DNA of 39,132 bases from SFTJ01 sp045613305 (GTDB taxonomy: Bacteria; Bacteroidota; Bacteroidia; Bacteroidales; Muribaculaceae), in contig JAZLAU010000032.1 of NCBI GenBank assembly GCA_045613305.1, forward strand, positions 1-39,132, read 5' to 3'. Positions within the stretch are counted from its first letter, which is position 1, and each line of letters starts with the position of its first letter. Shown here piece by piece: positions 1 through 6,306 of this stretch. Made by a program: the position numbers and the translations under genes. The notes beneath the pieces are model-generated. The model saw only the letters and a list, made by a program, of their open reading frames with translations. It had not been told where the DNA came from and did not search any database.

Positions 1-361
1 CTGGGCTCAAACGGTGTATTTCGTCGATAAACAGCACATCGTTTTCTTCAAGCGAGGTGAGCACGCCGGCCAAGTCGCCAGGTTTATCGAGCACCGGACC
101 CGATGTGACCTTAAATCCCACACCAAGTTCATTGGCTATGATGTTCGATAGGGTAGTCTTGCCCAATCCCGGAGGCCCGTAAAGCAGAGTGTGGTCGAGA
201 GCCTCGCCACGGTTTTTGGCCGCCTGCACAAACACGCGCAGATTTTCTATTATCTTGTCCTGTCCGTTGAAATCGCCGAATCGCTCTGGGCGCAATGCAC
301 GCTCAAAGTCCTTGTCAGACTCGATTCGCTGTCGTCTTATGTCAAAATCTTCTTCCATCAT
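1..361 (-). CDS. ruvB: RuvB Holliday junction branch-migration helicase, N-terminal part (cut by window edge)
   Basis: ATPase subunit of the RuvABC resolvasome, which drives branch migration of Holliday junctions in recombination and repair. The minus-strand frame is open from the ATG at 361 to the window edge, about 120 codons, so the C-terminal two thirds lie outside. The N-terminus has the family's short acidic lead (MMEEDFDIR), then RPERFGDFNGQ, the Walker A motif GPPGLGKTT and the Walker B region LFIDEIHRLSP. A second ATG at 358 is equally possible, because the first two codons are both Met. Base composition is higher in GC than the island that follows, so this is probably the ancestral chromosomal flank. 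Identity is near certain from these motifs. Confidence 0.96.
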   Translation of the reverse strand, partial: MMEEDFDIRRQRIESDKDFERALRPERFGDFNGQDKIIENLRVFVQAAKNRGEALDHTLLYGPPGLGKTTLSNIIANELGVGFKVTSGPVLDKPGDLAGVLTSLEENDVLFIDEIHRLSP

Positions 362-424
362 TGCAAAAATACAATATTTTAGGCAAAACACAACATCAAA
401 CCCCAATAATCAACCACCCCGCCA

Positions 425-458
425 CCGCTTTCCCCGCCCCACCCGTGAATTAAAGCGG
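425..458. repeat. Inverted repeat upstream of ruvB
   Basis: CCGCTTT at 425-431 is the exact reverse complement of AAAGCGG at 452-458, with a 20-nt C-rich loop. It lies 64 bp upstream of the ruvB start. It could be a leader hairpin or simply a chance inverted repeat. There is no T-run that would make it a good terminator in either direction. Confidence 0.3.
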
Positions 459-486
459 CAATCTTCAGCCTTTCAGAAAAAAGTTA

Positions 487-612
487 TTAACTTTGACCTA
501 CCGCCCCATCCCGGCAGTCCTTGGAGTTGATGTGCCAATGTTTAGCAAAATTGAGCGTGGCGATAGGCGTGCAAAGCGTGAGCATGTTGTAATTCTTGCG
601 CACTGATTTCAT
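487..612 (-). other. Possible small ORF or gene remnant (41 aa) at the island edge
   Basis: An ATG-initiated 41-codon frame on the minus strand (begins MKSVRKNYNML, ends DGAVGQS). Its base composition resembles the ruvB side rather than the AT-rich sequence that begins around 640. I do not recognise it. It carries Cys and His residues but no family motif. It may be a remnant of an older gene at the junction or a chance ORF. There is no clear ribosome binding site. Confidence 0.2.
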
Positions 613-870
613 AGACAGACATATATGCACAACTTAAGTAAGCATGCAGATTTTATTTAAATAGCAATGATGCAAATATAATTACGTTAAATATAACGAA
701 TTTATGTTTGATAACATCTTTGGAAAATTATCACGCTAAACACTTTTTGCCACCAAAAATAATCTCTAACTTAGTAGTCAAAATTTGGGAATGACAATAT
801 TAATAGAAATTTTACGTGAAAAACTCTAATAGTCAATAATTATTGTTGTTGTTTCATTCAGAATAGAGTT

Positions 871-887
871 CTTTTAGAATCTAAGAG
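871..887. repeat. 17-bp near-perfect palindrome, possible operator
   Basis: CTTTTAGA at 871-878 and TCTAAGAG at 880-887 are symmetric about one central base, with one pair being G-T type. The element lies about 45 bp upstream of the predicted -7 box for the seven-gene island. It is the kind of site a dimeric winged-helix/WYL regulator could bind. This is inference from position and symmetry only. Confidence 0.3.
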
Positions 888-904
888 AAAACCAATTTCT
901 TATC

Positions 905-923
905 TGCGAACAAAGAATTCGCA
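905..923. repeat. Inverted repeat TGCGAA-N7-TTCGCA at the promoter
   Basis: TGCGAA (905-910) and TTCGCA (918-923) form a perfect 6-bp inverted repeat with a 7-nt spacer. It covers the position expected for the -33 region of the promoter whose -7 box is at 933-940. A repressor bound here would block RNA polymerase. The WYL-domain regulator encoded at the end of the operon is the obvious candidate ligand, but this is untested inference. Confidence 0.35.
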
Positions 924-932
924 AGTGATTAT

Positions 933-940
933 TAACTTTG
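933..940 (+). promoter_or_regulatory. Bacteroidetes-type -7 box for the retron/defence operon
   Basis: TAACTTTG matches the Bacteroidetes primary sigma -7 consensus TAnnTTTG exactly. No good TTTG -33 box is seen about 19-21 bp upstream, where an inverted repeat sits instead. Transcription would start near 947, just before the structured leader (971-1155), as expected if the leader is a retron non-coding RNA co-transcribed with the reverse transcriptase. Confidence 0.45.
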
Positions 941-970
941 CATACGAACGAAAAAATAAGCGGTCTTTGA

Positions 971-1155
971 GGTTGTGGGTACAAACAAATTTTGATCTTT
1001 GTCCGATTGTTTTGTCGGATGTCTTTCTTTTAAAAAAAGAAATGATAACCTAATGGTATATTTTATTTACAGTCCGGTGGACTGATTAGTTCTATAACTT
1101 TAAACGTTTAACTAGTTAAAAAAAAATACAAAGAAAAGGAATTTGTATCCCAATC
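971..1155 (+). ncRNA. Candidate retron msr-msd non-coding RNA
   Basis: The stretch just upstream of the reverse transcriptase is non-coding and rich in stems. Its ends pair: TGGGTACAAA (976-985) with TTTGTATCCCA (1142-1152), ten pairs with one bulged T, like the a1/a2 repeats that frame retron RNAs. Inside are TCCGA/TCGGA (1002-1006/1015-1019), TTTCTTT/AAAGAAA (1024-1030/1036-1042), CAGTCC/GGACTG with a 3-nt loop (1070-1075/1079-1084), and AT-rich palindromes at 1100-1111 and 1107-1120. The length (about 185 nt) and the 21-nt gap to the reverse transcriptase start fit a retron. I cannot identify the branching G or the msd boundary, and ATACAAA at 1126-1132 could compete for TTTGTAT at 1142-1148. 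Confidence 0.42.
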
Positions 1156-1176
1156 TCATCGATCGTTTTTTTATAT

Positions 1177-2853
1177 ATGAAAAAAAATAGCATTAGAAAT
1201 AGGGTAATTACGATTAAGACTGTTGAAGATTTGGCAGAACTCCTGAATGACATCAAAAAAGATGAGTTCGGAATAAGTTGTCATGAAATTACGGCCAAGC
1301 AATTGAAATTCTATTCAAGTGATAAGAATGTATCAAAACGTTATCGCACATTCCATATAAGAAAAAAGAGTGGCGGGAAGCGAGAAATAAAAGCACCTTG
1401 CTATCAACTCAATATAATATTGCGAATGTTGAACATTGCACTAAATTCGGTTTTTGAACCTGATAGTGTTGCAATGGGCTTTGTTTCAGGTAAATCTGTT
1501 GTAAATAATGCCCAAATGCACGTAGGGCATAACTACGTATTCAATATTGATCTAAAAGATTTTTTCCCTTCTATACCACAAGCTCGAGTTTGGAAACGGT
1601 TGCAGTTGGAACCGTTTAATTTTTCATTGGAAATTGCAAAAGTAGTTGCTGGTTTATGTTGCTCATACAACGAAGAGCGAGGTCAAAATGTGCTGCCACA
1701 GGGAGCGCCAACATCGCCATTGTTGACCAATGCTATTTGCTGTAACCTAGATCGCAAAATGAAAGGCTTAGCCAAACGATTTGGATTGCATTATTCAAGA
1801 TATGCTGATGATATGACTTTCTCGAGTATGCATAACGTATATCAAGAGAGTGGCGAGTTTCGGAAAGAATTACTAAAAATCGTATCAGAGCAGGGATTCA
1901 CAATCAATGATAAAAAAACAAGATTGCAGAAAATTGGTTACCGACAGGAAGTTACTGGTTTAACGGTAAACTCAGTAGCAAATGTTTCTCGAAAATACAT
2001 TCAAGACTTAAGATGGATTCTTAATGCTTGGGAGAAATACGGTTATGCTAAAGCTTATGCATTGTTCTATCCACGATATAAATCCGAGAAGGGATATATA
2101 AAAAAGGGTGAGCCTGTAATGGAAAATGTAATCGGAGGGAAATTGGATTATCTGCGAATGGTGAGAGGTGCAAACAATGCTGCATATAAAAAACTTCAAT
2201 CTCGATTTGATAAGCTTCAGCAAGTAGTATTTCTTGGTACGGAGGACGAACAAAATCAGGCTAAAAAGTTTATGTATGTTCAGCCATATACCATGACTGA
2301 ATTCAAAGAATATTTCCACACGGAGGTTTCTCTATCGGTTACAAAGAAAGGAAAACTAGTGGGAAAATGTACTATTGCTGAAATGGAAAAGATTTTGGCT
2401 ATAAGTCATGCTACACAAGATTATCTTTGTCCTGACATCAAACAACATAAAGAGGGGGATTCTGTTGAGAGCGAAAAACTTGAAAATTGTCATGTAATAC
2501 TATGTCGAGCAAAGGGTAAAAATTATTGGATGATTACTAATAAGGATCATAAACGAGACAAAATGCTCAGTATCCAGAACGTAAAAATTAATCCGGATAA
2601 ACTTCTTGATATTTGGGAAAAACAAGGTTTTAAGGCCGCGGCTGAAAAATTGTCATTATTTATTGAAGGTGGAGAAGATGGGGATTCTGCATTAACCTTT
2701 GAAAATCATCTTGAGGAGCCTAACAGTCTTAATGATAAAAAGATGAATGATGAAACCACAGATGTTTTATTTTTAGAAGATTGGAGCTCAATTCTTGAAG
2801 ATATAGCAAATAGGAATGACAATGACGATATGGAAATTGTAATGGAACTATGA
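1177..2853 (+). CDS. Retron-type reverse transcriptase with long C-terminal extension
   Basis: Predicted RNA-directed DNA polymerase that would use the upstream leader as template and primer to make an RNA-DNA hybrid (msDNA). Visible motifs in order are KKSGGKREI (about 64-71), the retron region X motif NAQMH (111-115), FNIDLKDFFPS with catalytic D125 (122-132), LPQGAPTSP (173-181), catalytic YADD (209-212), and the retron region Y motif VTG (259-261). NAxxH plus VTG separates it from group II intron and DGR enzymes. Typical retron RTs are about 300-350 aa. This one has 558 aa, with a C-terminal part (about 350-558) that I do not recognise and that ends in a strongly acidic tail. The stop overlaps the next start (ATGA), indicating translational coupling. 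Confidence 0.9.
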   Translation: MKKNSIRNRVITIKTVEDLAELLNDIKKDEFGISCHEITAKQLKFYSSDKNVSKRYRTFHIRKKSGGKREIKAPCYQLNIILRMLNIALNSVFEPDSVAMGFVSGKSVVNNAQMHVGHNYVFNIDLKDFFPSIPQARVWKRLQLEPFNFSLEIAKVVAGLCCSYNEERGQNVLPQGAPTSPLLTNAICCNLDRKMKGLAKRFGLHYSRYADDMTFSSMHNVYQESGEFRKELLKIVSEQGFTINDKKTRLQKIGYRQEVTGLTVNSVANVSRKYIQDLRWILNAWEKYGYAKAYALFYPRYKSEKGYIKKGEPVMENVIGGKLDYLRMVRGANNAAYKKLQSRFDKLQQVVFLGTEDEQNQAKKFMYVQPYTMTEFKEYFHTEVSLSVTKKGKLVGKCTIAEMEKILAISHATQDYLCPDIKQHKEGDSVESEKLENCHVILCRAKGKNYWMITNKDHKRDKMLSIQNVKINPDKLLDIWEKQGFKAAAEKLSLFIEGGEDGDSALTFENHLEEPNSLNDKKMNDETTDVLFLEDWSSILEDIANRNDNDDMEIVMEL

Positions 2854-3866
2854 AGAATCAAGACGAAATAAATCTAATAAACTTCTTTACACGAAACAAG
2901 GGGTTAACTCGCGCACAAAAAGCACGTTTTGCAAGTCTTGTAGCGAGGGATATGAATGGATTTAAGCCATCAAATATTTCCAATGATATGGGAAATTTAC
3001 AAGAATTTGAGTCCGAACGGACAAAATTCAATCCCTTGATAACTGCTGATTTTCTTTCTCTTTTTGGAGCTCCTTCAGGATTTAAATTTTTAACACATGA
3101 TTTTGATCCTAATTCTGATATGTCAATGCCCCGATTATTAAAGCAAGTAAATAATATAATAAAAGAATGGACGGATAAAATCCCGGAATCTCTACACTTG
3201 CTAATGACATCATTTGTTCAAAAAGGTGGTTGGATTGATTTTAAGGGAGATAAGCATAAGCTATTTCTCGAGGGTGACAATGTGAAAAAGTGGTGCTCAG
3301 AAAATCCGAAATTAAATCCTATTATATCAAATGAGTTTGGAGCTGAAATCCAAGATTTCAGAAATACAGTGCGATTATCTCAGCCGGAGTTAGAAGGTCG
3401 GTTAAATGATGTGATAAAATCAAATGACCTCCTTGCAGAATTAAATATTAAAACACAAAAGCTTAATCGAGCCGATTTTTATACAAATGTTTTAGTCCTT
3501 AAAAAAATTTTAAGAGCTATTCTTCGTGATATTGCTCAGCGAAATCAACAAGCCAATATAAAGATAGAACTTGTTCGTGAAATTTACAAGAATTCATATC
3601 GTACATACATCATTAGGATAAAGCATATTGATTCAAGAGCCAATGATTTTGAAGAGGTCAAGAAAAAACTCTATTCAAAGGGTGGTGCACTTTATAATAT
3701 ATTTGAATCTTGTATCGGTTACTGCGATTGGTCAATAGAAGCTACATTTGAAGATTGCCCAAAAAGATGGAATATAATTAACCACACTCAACATGACGAA
3801 TTTCAAGATATTGATACACCAGATGGCTTTACTCATATATTGACTTTCTTTAAGAAGATAGACTAA
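2850..3866 (+). CDS. Putative degenerate GHKL/histidine-kinase-like protein of the retron operon
   Basis: A 338-aa cytoplasmic protein with no signal or membrane segment. I do not recognise the family with certainty. The last 130 residues have the order expected of a degenerate GHKL ATPase. A helix (about 213-231) is followed by strands IKIELV and YIIRIKHIDS, a glycine motif SKGGALYNIF (276-285) where a G2 box would sit, then GYCDWSIEATF and the final strand GFTHILTFFK (326-335). A classical N-box and DxGxG are missing. The N-terminal half includes LTHDFD with H83-D84, which might be an H-box equivalent, but this is speculative. Translation is coupled to the RT (ATGA), and its stop overlaps the next ATG, so the three products are probably made together. 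A sensor or phosphodonor role is inferred mainly from the receiver proteins downstream. Confidence 0.5.
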   Translation: MKNQDEINLINFFTRNKGLTRAQKARFASLVARDMNGFKPSNISNDMGNLQEFESERTKFNPLITADFLSLFGAPSGFKFLTHDFDPNSDMSMPRLLKQVNNIIKEWTDKIPESLHLLMTSFVQKGGWIDFKGDKHKLFLEGDNVKKWCSENPKLNPIISNEFGAEIQDFRNTVRLSQPELEGRLNDVIKSNDLLAELNIKTQKLNRADFYTNVLVLKKILRAILRDIAQRNQQANIKIELVREIYKNSYRTYIIRIKHIDSRANDFEEVKKKLYSKGGALYNIFESCIGYCDWSIEATFEDCPKRWNIINHTQHDEFQDIDTPDGFTHILTFFKKID

Positions 3867-4582
3867 TGATATACCTAATAGACGATAATAAACAAGGTCA
3901 AAGAATGGAATATGGTGCGTCATATATAGACGAAGGTCAATATGACGATATACTTATTCACATAGAAAAGACGAATGGTTCCACCGATGTGTCTTTTTTG
4001 TGTAACGCGAAGTTAATCATGATACATGATTCGTTAGATGATTACGAAAATGGGGGGTTTGTAGAAAACAGTCGTCATGCTCGCCATAATATTGATGATA
4101 TCGCTCAAAATAATAATATCCCTTTAGTATATTTTAGTGATGGGCATATTATCACAAAAATGGATTCAGAAGGAAATGTAACGCAACTTAAAAAGGCTGA
4201 TTTCTATTATCGACTTAAGGATTTTTTAGAGAATTACAAAGAATATGGAATATTAGAAATTAAGATATTAGCATACGGAAAGAATTGGAGAAATATCCTA
4301 CTAAAAGAGGATGTTAAGAATCTTTATAAGAAGATTAGCAATAAAAAGAATTATGAAATCCTTAATATTGGGGATGTTTTACCTACTGCTAAGATATCTG
4401 AACCAAATTATTTATCAAACATTATTGAGATATATTCTCAACCAAATTTAGGTAAAAGTTATTATGAAATTCTTGATTATATTGAGGATGAGCAAATAAC
4501 TGTCGGGGAGTTCAAACAACGTATTGACAAGATTATGATTAGCATTAATAAATATGGCAAAAACACTTATACTTGGGAATGA
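3866..4582 (+). CDS. Small receiver-like (CheY-fold) protein
   Basis: A 238-aa soluble protein. The first hundred residues look like a receiver or pseudo-receiver domain. Strand MIYLIDDN gives the acidic pair D6-D7. KLIMIHDSLDD places D55 at the end of strand 3, where the phospho-acceptor Asp lies. IPLVYFSD places S91 at the end of strand 4. The conserved Lys of strand 5 is not obvious, so it may be degenerate. The C-terminal half is Lys- and Tyr-rich, helical and unrecognised. Start and stop overlap both neighbours (1 nt with the gene before, 29 nt with the gene after). In the known Detocs defence system a stand-alone receiver protein buffers stray phosphoryl transfer. An equivalent role here is inference. 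Confidence 0.5.
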   Translation: MIYLIDDNKQGQRMEYGASYIDEGQYDDILIHIEKTNGSTDVSFLCNAKLIMIHDSLDDYENGGFVENSRHARHNIDDIAQNNNIPLVYFSDGHIITKMDSEGNVTQLKKADFYYRLKDFLENYKEYGILEIKILAYGKNWRNILLKEDVKNLYKKISNKKNYEILNIGDVLPTAKISEPNYLSNIIEIYSQPNLGKSYYEILDYIEDEQITVGEFKQRIDKIMISINKYGKNTYTWE

Positions 4583-6302
4583 AGAATTTTCGAATAGAAC
4601 TGCAATATTAAACGATGTTACAGTATTACAAGTCCCGGCTCTGTCAATTAACAAAGAGACGGAAATTGTGGAGTTCATCAAATCAAATATTCCGACAGAT
4701 CTCGATAGAATCATTGTAAATGTAAATGAAATTGATACCGAGTTAGCACTTGATATTGCGCTTCGAATACGACTTATGATTTTTAGCTTAAAGAGGACAT
4801 CATTAAGTGCAATTATTTTTGTTTCAGAATTTAGTTTAGAGGCTATTATCGAACCTCATGTTTCATACGTATTGTTAATGACTAAAGGAGTCTATTTAGT
4901 AAATCAAGATGGACTTGCCGATTCCATTGAAAATGCAAATCCAATTACACCTACTGAATACGTTTATGAATTCTTGAATCTCATTAAAATTAAACCAAAA
5001 GAGAATACTGAGGGTCGGCATTCTATTGCTAATGAATGGGGTGCAGATGCTTTATCGAAGGTAATTACTTCTGGCATAAAATCAGAGCTTATTCCTTTGC
5101 GGGCATCTTCGTCACTTTATTTCATGTATTGTAGTGTTATAGCTTTAAATGTAGATGATATTGACAGAATTGTAAATGATGATTTACGCAACTTCAGTTT
5201 TGCTAATCTAAAAATTACAGATAGATTTAATTATTTGCTAATTGATGATGAGGCTCAAAAAGGATGGGGTGAAGTTTTGAAAGTTTTGTTACCAAATGCT
5301 TTAGCTACAATATATGATAAGAAAGCGAAGAACTATACAGATTTGCCTCAAGATATAAGAAAGCAAATAGAAATCGGCGAATTTGAGATAATTTTCCTTG
5401 ACCTACGAATGAATGGAGTTGAAGAAGAATCTATTATAAATCCAAAAGAATTTTCAGGGATGAAGATTCTAAATGCCATCAAAGAGAGAAATCCGGGAAT
5501 TCAAGTAATAATGTTTACTGCAACAAATAAAGGATGGAATGTAAAAGCAATGTTGGATGAAGGGGCAAATGGTTATTACATGAAAGAATCCCCTGAATAC
5601 CATTTCAAACTTTCATATTCCAGAGAAAATGCAAAGGCATTTGTAGAAACTATTGAAACCTGTCTAAATGATTCTTATCTAAAAGGTATTTGGTTAAAGA
5701 AAAACGAAGCATTAAAAATCCTTGAGTCATATGAGGACTTAAGTGATTTATATACAGCTATGGAATCAAATTGGGAATCTGCTTTTATCTTATTGAACCA
5801 ACATCATTATAAAGTTGCACTTCTTCAATTATTAATGGCAATTGAAGCATATGCAAATAAATATACTAAAGAATATCAAGTTAATAATGTGTCAAGAGCA
5901 GTTGTATATACAAAAAATGTTAACTTCAAATGCGACATAGATGAAGATGATGAAAGTTGTATCTTTGATGAATACGGTTCTTACTATCAAACTCATGCAG
6001 GAGTTTTTAGAAATTTTCAGATAGGGAAAAATAAACACATAGTAGACATCTCTATAGTTAAGGATGGTTCATATAAGGGTATTGTCAAACTTTCTTTACC
6101 CGTTAAAATAGCTGCCGTTTTGGATCAACATCTCGGAACAATTGATGGGATTACACAGATTTGTGAACTAAATTTTATCCGAAATAATAGGCTGGCTCAT
6201 CATGGAGTGAGTAATGAGTATAATGAAAGTAAAAGGCCTGTTACAAAAGAAGATTGTCAATTTATTTTTGACTTGACGTATAAACTAATAATGGCAAAAT
6301 AA
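4554..6302 (+). CDS. Receiver-domain protein with C-terminal HEPN ribonuclease motif (candidate effector)
   Basis: A 582-aa protein with three parts. Residues 1-220 are an unrecognised N-terminal region containing GRHSIANEWGADAL (154-167). Residues 224-350 are a receiver domain with all key residues: acidic pair D231-D232 (LLIDDE), phospho-acceptor D283 (FLDLRM), T322 (MFTAT) and K344 (YYMKES). Residues about 380-582 are helical and contain RNNRLAH (R543 to H549), the Rx4-6H signature (RNxxxxH) of HEPN ribonucleases. HEPN domains are common RNA-cleaving toxins in abortive infection and toxin-antitoxin systems. The simplest model is that phosphorylation of D283 releases the RNase. The start at 4554 overlaps the previous gene by 29 nt, and the next gene follows after 4 nt. 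The receiver call is strong, the HEPN call is motif-based, and the toxin role is inferred. Confidence 0.72.
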   Translation: MAKTLILGNEEFSNRTAILNDVTVLQVPALSINKETEIVEFIKSNIPTDLDRIIVNVNEIDTELALDIALRIRLMIFSLKRTSLSAIIFVSEFSLEAIIEPHVSYVLLMTKGVYLVNQDGLADSIENANPITPTEYVYEFLNLIKIKPKENTEGRHSIANEWGADALSKVITSGIKSELIPLRASSSLYFMYCSVIALNVDDIDRIVNDDLRNFSFANLKITDRFNYLLIDDEAQKGWGEVLKVLLPNALATIYDKKAKNYTDLPQDIRKQIEIGEFEIIFLDLRMNGVEEESIINPKEFSGMKILNAIKERNPGIQVIMFTATNKGWNVKAMLDEGANGYYMKESPEYHFKLSYSRENAKAFVETIETCLNDSYLKGIWLKKNEALKILESYEDLSDLYTAMESNWESAFILLNQHHYKVALLQLLMAIEAYANKYTKEYQVNNVSRAVVYTKNVNFKCDIDEDDESCIFDEYGSYYQTHAGVFRNFQIGKNKHIVDISIVKDGSYKGIVKLSLPVKIAAVLDQHLGTIDGITQICELNFIRNNRLAHHGVSNEYNESKRPVTKEDCQFIFDLTYKLIMAK

Positions 6303-6306
6303 AGAT

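Larger units (their letters stand above)
640..932. other. AT-rich non-coding segment upstream of the retron promoter
   Basis: No credible gene on either strand. Composition drops sharply to AT-rich at about 640, which I take as the left edge of the acquired island. The only notable elements are two imperfect or short palindromes near its right end (871-887 and 905-923), listed separately. No integrase, transposase or insertion-sequence end is visible here. Confidence 0.6.

Noticed and set aside
364..371. TATTTTTG on the minus strand as the ruvB promoter -7 box
   Set aside because: It would place the transcription start at or inside the ruvB start codon. It is probably a chance match in AT-rich sequence, unless the mRNA is leaderless.
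1177..2853. Reverse transcriptase of a diversity-generating retroelement or group II intron
   Set aside because: NAxxH and VTG point to retrons. There is no maturase or endonuclease domain, and no template/variable repeat pair was noticed nearby.
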